Origin: Anaerolineae bacterium
GTDB lineage: Bacteria; Chloroflexota; Anaerolineae; UBA4142
Assembly: GCA_026417715.1 (NCBI GenBank)
Contig: JAOACU010000099.1
Coordinates: 1 to 9,359 of the forward strand
Reading direction: 5' to 3'
DNA length: 9,359 nt
Of this stretch, positions 1-6,518 are shown piece by piece. The stretch's first letter is position 1. Each line of letters begins with the position of its first letter. The notes beneath the pieces were generated by a model. That model was not told the origin of the DNA and did no database searches. It worked only from the letters and a program-made list of their open reading frames with translations. Made by a program: the position numbers and the translations under genes.

Positions 1-99
1 GAGTGCAGCGAGGCGTGAGCATCGGCGGTCGGTGGTCGGCGCACAACGCCCGCAAGGGCATCCCAACCCGACTCGTGCTGAGCAAGGAGATGAAGGAAA
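1..99. other. Upstream flank without a convincing gene
   Basis: No complete gene is visible. One + frame ends with TGA at 16-18, which could be the last codons of a gene outside the window. A small GCCC/GGGC hairpin with a GCAA loop lies at 48-59. The 3' end holds AAGGAG at 84-89, the ribosome binding site of the gene that starts at 100. I see no clear promoter. Confidence 0.3.
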
Positions 100-363
100 A
101 TGCGTAAGCGACAACAACGCACCGAACATCCAATTCTGCAGTATCTCGAAAAAGAATTTGAACGACTGCGCGATAAGACCCCCGCGCCGTTTCCGTACGA
201 TTCAGAAACAAACGAGATCCATCTGCCGTACGAAATCGAAAGCGAGTTGCGGCATCTGGTTTTGACGGGACGCAAAATCGAAGCGATGAGACGCGTCCTC
301 CAACTCACAGGCGCAAGTCTGCGCATCGCCAAAGATTACGTGGACAGTCTAGTCGAAGCGTAG
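100..363 (+). CDS. Small protein with ribosomal protein L7/L12 C-terminal-like segment
   Basis: An 87-residue protein. Its C-terminal third (about residues 55-87) reads GRKIEAMRRVLQLTGASLRI followed by AKDYVDSL, the helix-turn-helix pattern of the L7/L12 C-terminal domain, in which a K-I-x-A-I-R-x-V-x-x-x-T-G motif is followed by L-x-x-A-K-x-x-V-D. The first half is charged, with no hydrophobic segment, and does not resemble the L7/L12 N-terminal dimerisation domain, so it is not the stalk protein itself (about 120 residues). The start is ATG at 100 with AAGGAG at 84-89 and a second purine-rich GAAGGA just before it. Stand-alone small proteins with this domain occur in several phyla and their role is not established. 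It does not appear to share an operon with the galactosidase, since 211 bases separate them. The coding call is good; the function is unknown. Confidence 0.75.
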   Translation: MRKRQQRTEHPILQYLEKEFERLRDKTPAPFPYDSETNEIHLPYEIESELRHLVLTGRKIEAMRRVLQLTGASLRIAKDYVDSLVEA

Positions 364-574
364 CCCTTTGTTTCACTCAAGGCAGGCATTCCCAACCTCT
401 CTGCAAGTCGTGTTGCGATGGTTGCGTGCACCGCGCCGTCGTCATCAGACTACGATGTACCAACAGCGTTGTCACTTGGTCGAGCGATACACCAATCGTG
501 CCCACTCGAACCAAGAATCCTGTCTCGAGCGTTAGCGTGAAAGGAGCGCCCTGCTGAATATCCTTACTTCCGAT
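364..574. other. Gap that may hold a damaged 5' end of the galactosidase gene
   Basis: None of the three + frames gives a clear gene here: stops fall at 533-535, 538-540 and 554-556. The Thermotoga maritima GalA protein, as I remember it, has about 60 residues before its NWQSWG motif, while the downstream gene has only about 27 before CHGWQSWS. That shortfall would fit in this gap. The frame starting at 366 stays open up to the TGA at 554-556 and ends NPVSSVSVKGAPC; a single missing base near the CCC at 549-551 would join it to the galactosidase frame. This is suggestive only. A good Shine-Dalgarno sequence, AAAGGAG, lies at 540-546. Confidence 0.3.
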
Positions 575-2137
575 TTGACCTCCACTCACCAAATCGTTAT
601 CGCTCCGTCCCTAACCATCAACCTATCGCAAGCCCCGCGAGCGTTTTATTGTCACGGCTGGCAGTCGTGGTCACTTGCTACGTGGCTACCTCCCACCTCA
701 CTCCCCATTCAACAGCCCACGATTCTCCATCCGATGCAGACCGATCCGCGTTATGCGCGCGTGTCTCAACCGCACGGTTCTTGGGTCGGCGCGGTCGAAC
801 TAGTGGACGGCGAGATTCTCTTACTTGGCGCACTCAACACCGATGCTCACATTCATCTCAACGAGAATCGCTTGGAGGGATGGTACGAATCGGGCGAAGG
901 CGAGTGGCTGATCGCGCGCGGCGACGAATTAACCGTCTTCGCTCACTATGCCCAAGCACTCGGTCAACGTTTTGGTTGGGTCAGCGCGAAACCTGCTCCA
1001 CGCGTCTGGTGTTCGTGGTATGGGCTCTACACGGCGATTGATGAAACGATCCTGTGCCGCGTGTTCGATGGCTTGAACGACTTGCCCTTTGATGTGTTGC
1101 AGGTAGATGACGGCTGGCAGAGACAAGTCGGCGATTGGCAAGCCAATGCCAAATTCCCTTCTGGGATGGCAGCCTTGGCAGACACGATCAAGAACACGGG
1201 ACGGAAAGCCGGTCTGTGGCTTGCTCCCTTCATCGCCGTCCAATCTTCACGTTTGTTTCGCGAACATCCCACTTGGTTTTTGCGCGACGAACACGGACGT
1301 TTCGTTTCAGCGGGTTTCAATTGGGGCGAACGGCTCTACGCGCTCGATGTCACGCGTCCCGACGTGCTGGATTGGTTGACCGAGTTGATGAAACAGGTGC
1401 GCGCGTGGGGCTATGATTATCTCAAACTCGATTTTCTGTACGCTGGCGCGCTCCCTGGCAAACGATATGTGGAGATGCCGCGCGAGGTAGCGTATCGTCG
1501 CGCGTTGAGTGTCCTACGCAAGGCGATGGGTGATGACGCGTTCTTTCTGGCTTGCGGCGCGCCGATCCTTCCATCGTTAGGTCTGTGCGATGGATTACGC
1601 ATCGGTCCTGATGTGGCAAGCGAGTGGGAAGTGTATCGGGATGCGGTGCTTTTGAGGAACCTGACTACACCAGGAGTGAGAAATGCTATTCGCACGTGTT
1701 TGCATCGCTTGTGGCTTGTTCCGCTCGTCCAGACCGATCCTGATGTGGTGTACTTTGCCTCGAAATGGAATACGCTTTCGCGACCACAGAAGCAACTGTT
1801 GCAAGAGTTGGCGTTGATTTGCAATTTCAAGGCGACTTCCGATGTGCCGCAATGGTGGACGCGCGAAGAGCGTGCGGCTTTGCGCGATTTTCTGCTTGCC
1901 CTGCCCAAGGTGCAACGGCTTAGCCGCGCCGAGTTTCGCGTTGAGGATCGAGTTGTGGATTTTTCGGAGGCACTTGGTTTGCCTGCACTGCCCGAGGGGA
2001 AAGAAAAAATCGTGGCGGCATTCTTCGGTTGGCTGGGAAATCAACCGCTGGTGCTCAAAGCGCTCAAAGTTCAAGATGACTTGGCGCTGCGGAAACGGCG
2101 GGAAAGTTTGGGTAGTGATAAAAAACGGGGCTATTGA
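575..2137 (+). CDS. galA: GH36 alpha-galactosidase (Thermotoga GalA type)
   Basis: It probably removes terminal alpha-1,6-galactose from melibiose, raffinose-type sugars or galactomannan fragments by the retaining mechanism. The 520-residue product follows the T. maritima GalA layout (about 550): GWQSWS at 28-33 at the end of the N-terminal beta-sandwich, WCSWYGLY at 145-152 opening the barrel, LQVDDGW at 175-181 with the substrate-contacting aspartates, GLWLAPF at 213-219, the nucleophile D286 in LKLDFLYAGALPG, CGAPILPS at 327-334, and the acid/base D346 in RIGPD. There is no signal peptide, so it should be cytoplasmic. The start is uncertain. The codon at 575 is TTG with no ribosome binding site, while AAAGGAG at 540-546 is well placed for in-frame CTG codons at 551 or 554. 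The frame is open back to 536. The N-terminus is shorter than in GalA. A promoter for the next gene overlaps its stop. Family assignment is firm; substrate is inferred. Confidence 0.92.
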   Translation: MTSTHQIVIAPSLTINLSQAPRAFYCHGWQSWSLATWLPPTSLPIQQPTILHPMQTDPRYARVSQPHGSWVGAVELVDGEILLLGALNTDAHIHLNENRLEGWYESGEGEWLIARGDELTVFAHYAQALGQRFGWVSAKPAPRVWCSWYGLYTAIDETILCRVFDGLNDLPFDVLQVDDGWQRQVGDWQANAKFPSGMAALADTIKNTGRKAGLWLAPFIAVQSSRLFREHPTWFLRDEHGRFVSAGFNWGERLYALDVTRPDVLDWLTELMKQVRAWGYDYLKLDFLYAGALPGKRYVEMPREVAYRRALSVLRKAMGDDAFFLACGAPILPSLGLCDGLRIGPDVASEWEVYRDAVLLRNLTTPGVRNAIRTCLHRLWLVPLVQTDPDVVYFASKWNTLSRPQKQLLQELALICNFKATSDVPQWWTREERAALRDFLLALPKVQRLSRAEFRVEDRVVDFSEALGLPALPEGKEKIVAAFFGWLGNQPLVLKALKVQDDLALRKRRESLGSDKKRGY

Positions 2138-2162
2138 GAAAAAACTTGTTCTGGTGTATAAT
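2134..2162 (+). promoter_or_regulatory. Sigma70-type promoter for the LysM gene
   Basis: TTGAGA at 2134-2139 (five of six to TTGACA), a 17-base spacer, and a perfect TATAAT at 2157-2162. The -35 box overlaps the TGA stop of the galactosidase gene. Transcription should begin near 2169, giving a leader of roughly 90 bases before the LysM start. It is the best promoter match in the window. Confidence 0.7.
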
Positions 2163-2168
2163 AAATGG

Positions 2169-2257
2169 TGTCGAGCAAGTTACCTAAGGCGGCTTGAGCC
2201 GTGTTGCCGATGCTCTGCTATGCTTGAGGGTCGGTGTCATTTCTCAAGGAGGAAAGA
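2169..2257 (+). promoter_or_regulatory. Untranslated leader of the LysM gene
   Basis: About 90 bases between the predicted transcription start and the ATG. It contains a short CGGC-TTGA-GCCG hairpin and a longer-range pairing of GCCGA with TCGGT. The end carries AAGGAGG at 2246-2252, five bases before the start codon. The length and pairing leave room for a regulatory RNA, but I could not match it to a riboswitch class. Confidence 0.3.
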
Positions 2258-2698
2258 ATGCGCAAAGTTTTCCTGATCGTGTTCGTGGCACTCGGCGTGG
2301 TCACATTGCTCACGGCGGCGAATCCCGCTCCTGCTTCCGCTTCTCCCCACGTCACGTACTATGTGGTGCGCTATGGCGATACCTTGTCTGGCATCGCCGC
2401 GCGCTTTGGTGTGAGCACGTGGGCACTGGCACGCGCCAACGGGATTTGGAATCCCAATCACATCTACGCTGGGCAAGTGCTCTATATCCCTTGTCCCACG
2501 TGTTGGTACCCTTATCCTATTCCCTACCCGCGCCCTATTTACCGTTGCTTGTACCAAGTGCGTTACGGTGATACGATGATTAGCATTGCCGCGCGCTTGG
2601 GTACCGATGCATGGACGTTAGCGCGCTATAACGGCATCTACAATCTGAACTGGATTTATGCGGGACAGTGGCTGCGTGTTCCCGGATGTCGTCTGTAG
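2258..2698 (+). CDS. Secreted protein with two LysM domains
   Basis: A 146-residue exported protein that probably binds the glycan backbone of peptidoglycan or a related N-acetylglucosamine polymer outside the cell. Residues 1-28 form a signal peptide: R-K, a hydrophobic core, then a P-A-S-A-S-A region suited to signal peptidase I. Two LysM units follow at about 34-79 and 98-142. Both have Y-x-V-R-Y-G-D-T, I-A-A-R-x-G, L-A-R-x-N-G-I and I-Y-A-G-Q-x-L-x-(I/V)-P. They are joined by a linker rich in Tyr and Pro (80-97), and cysteines follow each repeat. No catalytic domain is present, so it is a binding protein rather than a hydrolase. I chose the ATG at 2258 because AAGGAGG ends five bases before it; a GTG at 2234 would put the ribosome binding site inside the gene. 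It is monocistronic: its own promoter upstream and a hairpin terminator downstream. Confidence 0.93.
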   Translation: MRKVFLIVFVALGVVTLLTAANPAPASASPHVTYYVVRYGDTLSGIAARFGVSTWALARANGIWNPNHIYAGQVLYIPCPTCWYPYPIPYPRPIYRCLYQVRYGDTMISIAARLGTDAWTLARYNGIYNLNWIYAGQWLRVPGCRL

Positions 2699-2711
2699 GC
2701 ATCCCCTACTA

Positions 2712-2749
2712 AACGAGGACTCGGCGGGCACGAGTCCTCGTTGCATTTT
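2712..2749 (+). terminator. Hairpin terminator after the LysM gene
   Basis: A perfect 12-base-pair stem, AACGAGGACTCG at 2712-2723 with its complement at 2731-2742, a seven-base loop, then GCATTTT. The T tract is short (2746-2749), so efficiency is uncertain, but the position 14 bases after the stop codon fits a terminator. Confidence 0.75.
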
Positions 2750-2767
2750 GGCTCTGTAATGACAAAA

Positions 2768-2789
2768 GACGAAGGACGAAAGACGAAGG
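2768..2789. repeat. Dispersed GACGAAR heptad repeat, copy 1
   Basis: Three tandem heptads, GACGAAG-GACGAAA-GACGAAG, plus one G. The same 22 bases occur without mismatch at 5648-5669 inside the ssnA-like gene. This copy is intergenic, 27 bases before the PLP enzyme start. The identity across two unrelated contexts points to a dispersed genomic repeat. Confidence 0.7.
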
Positions 2790-2816
2790 TTTACAATTTT
2801 CTACAAGGAGTCAAAG

Positions 2817-4196
2817 ATGGCTAAACTGATTCTTGGTCCCACGTTTGAAGAGATGTTACACCCAGACAAAATTCCATCAGCGATTCGACAACGTGCAGTC
2901 GAGGCGAAGACCAAAGACCCGCTCGATCCGATCAACCTGTTCAACATCACTTGGCGCGATGGGAACAACAACATCTACTATCACGTCATTCCACACGAGT
3001 TGACCGGCGTGGATGCGAACATCGTTGTCTTGTACGGCAAGGACTTTCCGAGTGGTTCGCACAAAGTGGGCGCGGCGTACTCGGTGCTCATCGAAAAGCA
3101 GATGTTCGGCGAAGTGGATCCTAGTGTTCACACACTCGTCTGGCCCTCGACAGGCAATTACGGCATCGGCGGCGCGTGGGTGGGCTGTCGAATGGGATTC
3201 GATAGCATCGTTGTCCTGCCCGAAGGAATGAGTCAAGAACGTTTCAAACAAATCGAAGCGTACGGCGCGCGCATCATCAAGACACCGGGTTCGGAATCGA
3301 ACGTGAAAGAGATTTATGATGAGACGCATCGCTTGCGCCAAAATCCCAAAGTGCGTATCCTCAATCAATTCGAGGTGATGGGCAATTATCGTTTTCACTA
3401 TTACGTCACCGGTAACACGATTGTCGAACTTGCCGCGCAGTTGCACGCGCAAGGCATCGGCAATGGCAAGGTGGCGGCATACGTTTCCGCAATGGGTAGC
3501 GCGGGTACGATCGCGGCGGGTGATCGTTTGAAACAAGTGTGGCACGATCACAAAATCGTTGGACTAGAACCGATTCAATGCCCCACGCTCTACAACAACG
3601 GTTACGGTTCACACGATATTCAAGGCATCGGTGATAAACACGTCACGTGGATTCACAACGTGATGAATATGGATGCGTTGATGTGCATTGACGATATCGA
3701 ATGCAAGAAAGGTTTGCAACTCCTCACGGAAGAAGTTGGTTGGAATGTGCTCATCAAACGCTTTGGTGTGCCCGAAGCATCGGTGCGCAAGATGGCAACA
3801 ATTTTCGGCATCAGTGGTGTGTGCAATCTGCTTGGTGCAATCAAGACCGCCAAGTTCTACGGATTCGGCAAAAACGATCTCATCGTGACGATTTGCACCG
3901 ATGCGATTGATCGCTATCACTCGGTGATGGAAGCGATGACGCGCACGTATGGCAAGATGGATGAAGCCGAAGCCACCGCGCGCGCTCACATTTTCCTCGA
4001 CCAGAAATTGGATTGGATTAAGGAAGGCACGCGCGAAACGCGACGCCAGTGGCACAACCTCAAATATTTCAGCTGGGTGGAACAACAAGGTAAAACCGTT
4101 GAAGAACTTGACGCACAATTGAGTCCCGAATGGTGGCACAAGCATCAGGCAATGGTCAGTGAAATAGACAAAATCATTGCCAGTGCGCGTGGTTAA
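2817..4196 (+). CDS. Fold-type II PLP-dependent enzyme, substrate unknown
   Basis: A 459-residue cytoplasmic enzyme of the tryptophan synthase beta/cysteine synthase superfamily. The PLP lysine is K83 in PSGSHKVGAAY, which resembles the A-H-K motif of TrpB. STGNYG at 111-116 is the loop that holds the substrate carboxylate and cofactor, and MGSAGT at 226-231 is in the position of the glycine-rich phosphate loop. It is longer than cysteine synthase (about 310) or diaminopropionate ammonia-lyase (about 400) and lacks the N-x-F-K lysine motif of the latter. The C-terminal 80 residues are charged and rich in Trp. ATG at 2817 follows AAGGAG (2805-2810) by six bases. Downstream stand an SsnA-type aminohydrolase and an F420 reductase, separated from it by a homing endonuclease, which suggests a beta-elimination, replacement or deamination step in nitrogen-compound catabolism. 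The fold is firm; the reaction is inferred only. Confidence 0.9.
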   Translation: MAKLILGPTFEEMLHPDKIPSAIRQRAVEAKTKDPLDPINLFNITWRDGNNNIYYHVIPHELTGVDANIVVLYGKDFPSGSHKVGAAYSVLIEKQMFGEVDPSVHTLVWPSTGNYGIGGAWVGCRMGFDSIVVLPEGMSQERFKQIEAYGARIIKTPGSESNVKEIYDETHRLRQNPKVRILNQFEVMGNYRFHYYVTGNTIVELAAQLHAQGIGNGKVAAYVSAMGSAGTIAAGDRLKQVWHDHKIVGLEPIQCPTLYNNGYGSHDIQGIGDKHVTWIHNVMNMDALMCIDDIECKKGLQLLTEEVGWNVLIKRFGVPEASVRKMATIFGISGVCNLLGAIKTAKFYGFGKNDLIVTICTDAIDRYHSVMEAMTRTYGKMDEAEATARAHIFLDQKLDWIKEGTRETRRQWHNLKYFSWVEQQGKTVEELDAQLSPEWWHKHQAMVSEIDKIIASARG

Positions 4197-4237
4197 TCCG
4201 ATCAATCAGTAACTCACGTTACATAGTAGACTAGAAA

Positions 4238-4266
4238 TGTAGGACAAGTTTCAAACTTGTCCTACA
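4238..4266. repeat. Palindromic repeat, 14-base arms
   Basis: TGTAGGACAAGTTT at 4238-4251 and its exact complement at 4253-4266, separated by one base. As RNA it would form a hairpin of about 12 pairs with a five-base loop. It lies between the PLP gene and the homing endonuclease gene. The form GTAGG-(G/A)CAAGTTT-centre-AAACTTG-CCTAC resembles dispersed palindromes I recall from Chloroflexota and cyanobacteria. It could also end transcription of the PLP gene, but no T run follows. Confidence 0.7.
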
Positions 4267-4294
4267 ACTAAAATTCTTCGTTGCGATCAGTCCG

Positions 4295-5107
4295 ATGAAA
4301 GCGCATAACAAGATCGAATTACCTCGTGATGAACTAGAGCGTCTGTACGTCGAAGAGAATCTCTCTTCAAACGAGATTGCGCGTCTGTTTGGTTGCGACG
4401 GGGTAACAGTGCGGGCACGATTGCGCGAGTATGGTATTCCACTTAGACCACGTGGATGGCATAAATTGGTGCGTCGCGTACCAGACCAAGTACTAGAGGC
4501 ATGGCCGTCACCTGAATTGGCTTACGTGGTTGGCTTGGTTGCATCAGACGGGAGTCTGCAAAAGCAAAACAACTGTATGCAATTGGTTTCCACTGAGCGT
4601 GAGATTGTGGACAACTGTGCAACTCTTTTATGCCTTGATGATCCACATATCATTGTTTGGGATCAAGGATTTCCACGCAAAACTGCTTTTATGCTTCAAG
4701 TCTGTGATCATGTGTTCAGAGAATTTCTACAAGCGCGTGGGCTCACGCCGAACAAAACTATGACGATTGGGGCTCTAGACATTCCTGACATTATATTCAG
4801 GGATTTTCTACGCGGTGAACTTGATGGTGATGGCAGTTGGTATGTTGCAAAAGGTTGGCGCGGTTCTCCCTATCTGGTTAGTAAATTCGTTTCACGTAGT
4901 CAATCGTATTTGGAATGGATTCACAGGACAGTTTGGCGTCTAACAGGTATTGATGGTTGTTTACATGGATCAGGCTTGATCTATAATGGCAAGAAAGCCG
5001 AGTTATTAGGACAATGGATTTACTATGCCCCCGACTTGCCTTGCTTGCGACGCAAGCATGATGTCTGGCAAAATTGGATGTTAGAACATTCAGACATTCG
5101 GAGGTGA
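4295..5107 (+). CDS. Free-standing LAGLIDADG homing endonuclease with HTH
   Basis: A 270-residue single-chain endonuclease, expected to cut a long, rare DNA site and so promote copying of its own gene. Residues 12-50 form a helix-turn-helix (SSNEIARLFGCDGVTVRARL), giving extra DNA binding. Two dodecapeptide helices follow: LAYVVGLVASDGS at 75-87 (acidic residue D85) and FLRGELDGDGS at 171-181 (D179). About 90 residues separate them, which is normal for a monomeric two-motif enzyme. Both acidic residues are kept, so it may be active. No intron or intein surrounds it; it stands between two metabolic genes. ATG at 4295 has no clear ribosome binding site. Its stop overlaps the ribosome binding site of the next gene. 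It is poorer in G+C than its neighbours (blocks 4561-4620 and 4801-4860 count 26 and 29 of 60), consistent with transfer. Confidence 0.88.
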   Translation: MKAHNKIELPRDELERLYVEENLSSNEIARLFGCDGVTVRARLREYGIPLRPRGWHKLVRRVPDQVLEAWPSPELAYVVGLVASDGSLQKQNNCMQLVSTEREIVDNCATLLCLDDPHIIVWDQGFPRKTAFMLQVCDHVFREFLQARGLTPNKTMTIGALDIPDIIFRDFLRGELDGDGSWYVAKGWRGSPYLVSKFVSRSQSYLEWIHRTVWRLTGIDGCLHGSGLIYNGKKAELLGQWIYYAPDLPCLRRKHDVWQNWMLEHSDIRR

Positions 5108-5108
5108 T
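5100..5108 (+). promoter_or_regulatory. Extended ribosome binding site of ssnA-like gene
   Basis: GGAGGTGAT matches nine consecutive bases of the anti-Shine-Dalgarno complement and touches the ATG at 5109. It overlaps the TGA (5105-5107) that ends the endonuclease gene, so the two genes are probably translationally coupled. Confidence 0.75.
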
Positions 5109-6485
5109 ATGCTCATCATCAATGGCACGGTAGTCACGCTGGGTGCGGAAAATAAAATCATCGAAAACGGCGCAGTGTACATTCGCGATGACAAAATCGC
5201 AGACATTGGCAAAACCAATCACCTAATCACCAAATATCCGAATGCCGAAAAGTTAGACGCGCACGGCAAAATCGTAATGCCCGGCAACATCGTCGCGCAC
5301 ACGCACTTTTACGGCGCATTTGCGCGCGGGATGGCAGTGCCGGGCACACCCGCCCAGAATTTCTTGGAGATTCTGGGTAAACTGTGGTGGAAGATTGATC
5401 GCGCGCTCACGCTCGAAGATTGTAAACTTTCCGCGCTCGTGTGTCTTGTGGATGCGATTCGCAACGGCACGACCACGTTAATTGATCATCACGCGTCCCC
5501 CAACGCGATTGATGGTTCGCTCGATGTGATTGCCGAAGCGGTGCTCCAAGCCGGCGTGCGCGCGTCGTTGTGCTACGAGGTGACGGATCGCAACGGCGCG
5601 GCGGGTGCGCGCGCGGGGATTCGCGAAAATGTGCGGTTCATCAAGAGGACGAAGGACGAAAGACGAAGGCTTGCCCTGAGCAAAGCCGAAGGGACGAAGG
5701 ATCGGTTGGCGGCATCGTTTGGTTTGCACGCGCCGTTCACCGTGTCCGACAAAACGTTGGAACAGGTGCACGCCGCGCTGGGCGATTTGAATCCCGGCTT
5801 TCACCTCCACGTTGCGGAAGATCGCGCGGACCAAGACGATTCGCTACAAAAGTACGGTGTGCGCGCGGTTGAACGACTTGGCGCGCGCGGCATTCTAGGA
5901 CCCAAGACGATCATCGCGCACGGCGTTCACCTCGACGTGGGTGAAATCGAACTGGTGCGACGAACCAAGACGCACATCACGCATCAACCGCGCTCGAATA
6001 TGAACAATGCAGTCGGCGTTGCCGATGTGCTGGGGATGCTTCGCTACGGTGTCAACGTTGGTTTGGGCAACGATGGTTTTTCCAACAATCATTTTGCCGA
6101 AATGAAGTTCACGTATCTGTTGCACAAGTTGTATCGGCGCGATCCGCGCGTGATGGGTGCGGATCAAGTGGTACAGATGGCGTATGCGAACAACGCCAAG
6201 ATTGCGCAAATCTTTTGGAAGCCGCGCGTGGGTGAACTATCGGTTGGCGCGTTTGCCGACATCATCTTGCTCGATTACGTGCCGTACACGCCACTGACCG
6301 CTGACAATTTCCCTTGGCATCTCATCTTTGGAATAGATGGCGCGCACGTGACGCACACGATTTGCGCGGGCAAGGTGCTGATGAAGGATTGCCAACTGTT
6401 GACGTTAGACGAAGAGGCGATTGCGGCGCGCGCGCGCGAAGCGGCAAAGCGGGTGTGGAGACGAGTTCAGGAATTGGGTGATTAG
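5109..6485 (+). CDS. ssnA: SsnA-type aminohydrolase (amidohydrolase superfamily)
   Basis: A 458-residue metal-dependent hydrolase of the ATZ/TRZ-like group, close in layout to E. coli SsnA (about 440). It probably deaminates or opens a nitrogen-rich ring; SsnA of E. coli lies in a purine-related catabolic locus and its exact substrate is not settled. Visible landmarks: HTH at 64-66 (metal ligands), LWWKIDRAL at 92-100, DHHASP at 126-131, HLHVAED at 232-238 (H234, E237), AHG at 270-272, RSNMNN at 295-300 and GNDG at 320-323 (D322). There is no signal peptide. The start is fixed by GGAGGTGAT directly before ATG. Residues 180-198 (KDERRRLALSKAEGTK and flanks) are encoded by a dispersed repeat and have no counterpart in SsnA; the open frame is kept and the net gain is about six residues. 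The stop lies inside the GGTGATTA tandem repeat. Confidence 0.93.
   Translation: MLIINGTVVTLGAENKIIENGAVYIRDDKIADIGKTNHLITKYPNAEKLDAHGKIVMPGNIVAHTHFYGAFARGMAVPGTPAQNFLEILGKLWWKIDRALTLEDCKLSALVCLVDAIRNGTTTLIDHHASPNAIDGSLDVIAEAVLQAGVRASLCYEVTDRNGAAGARAGIRENVRFIKRTKDERRRLALSKAEGTKDRLAASFGLHAPFTVSDKTLEQVHAALGDLNPGFHLHVAEDRADQDDSLQKYGVRAVERLGARGILGPKTIIAHGVHLDVGEIELVRRTKTHITHQPRSNMNNAVGVADVLGMLRYGVNVGLGNDGFSNNHFAEMKFTYLLHKLYRRDPRVMGADQVVQMAYANNAKIAQIFWKPRVGELSVGAFADIILLDYVPYTPLTADNFPWHLIFGIDGAHVTHTICAGKVLMKDCQLLTLDEEAIAARAREAAKRVWRRVQELGD
5648..5700. repeat. Dispersed repeat inside the ssnA coding sequence (heptad copy 2)
   Basis: The first 22 bases (5648-5669) equal those at 2768-2789. The following 31 bases carry a short imperfect palindrome (CCCT-GA-GC, AAA, GC-CGA-AGGG) that resembles, from memory, a dispersed element often translated in metagenomic proteins as LSKAEG or PEQSRR tracts. 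It ends with another GACGAAGG. It is read in frame as ssnA residues about 180-198. Confidence 0.65.
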
Positions 6486-6508
6486 GTGATTAGGTGATTA
6501 GGTGATTG
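6477..6508. repeat. Tandem repeat, GGTGATTA x 4
   Basis: Three exact copies of GGTGATTA (6477-6500) and a fourth ending in G (GGTGATTG, 6501-6508). The ssnA stop TAG (6483-6485) lies within the first junction. Its inverted form occurs at 6908-6922 after the S23-type gene. Copy number is likely to vary by slippage. Confidence 0.85.
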
Positions 6509-6517
6509 GAGGTGGGG
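6492..6517 (+). repeat. Left arm of terminal inverted repeat, covering an SD site
   Basis: Pairs with 6897-6923: 16 perfect pairs, then eight more across two mismatches and one bulge. GGAGGT at 6508-6513, the ribosome binding site of the S23-type gene, is inside the paired region, so folding of a transcript that contains both arms would mask it. Confidence 0.7.
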
Positions 6518-6518
6518 G

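Noticed and set aside
32..265. A + strand frame overlapping the L7/L12-like gene
   Set aside because: It is out of frame with a gene that has its own ribosome binding site and a recognisable domain.
377..592. A 71-codon - strand reading frame in the gap before the galactosidase
   Set aside because: No ribosome binding site or recognisable family, and it overlaps the galactosidase start; the gap is better explained as non-coding or a damaged 5' end.
1417..2074. Long antisense frames within the galactosidase gene
   Set aside because: They mirror codon bias of a clear GH36 gene with all catalytic motifs; their compositions are rich in Arg, Ser and His, typical of shadow frames.
2877..3551. A 224-codon antisense frame in the PLP gene
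   Set aside because: The + strand frame has the complete PLP motif set; the antisense product has no recognisable domain.
2817..4196. Diaminopropionate ammonia-lyase (ygeX) assignment for the PLP gene
   Set aside because: The lysine motif is S-G-S-H-K-V-G rather than the N-x-F-K type of that family, and the protein is about 60 residues longer.
6477..6508. Tandem 8-base repeats as a CRISPR array or phage attachment site
   Set aside because: Units are directly adjacent with no spacers, no cas genes or integrase are near, and the inverted copy after the S23-type gene gives a better explanation.
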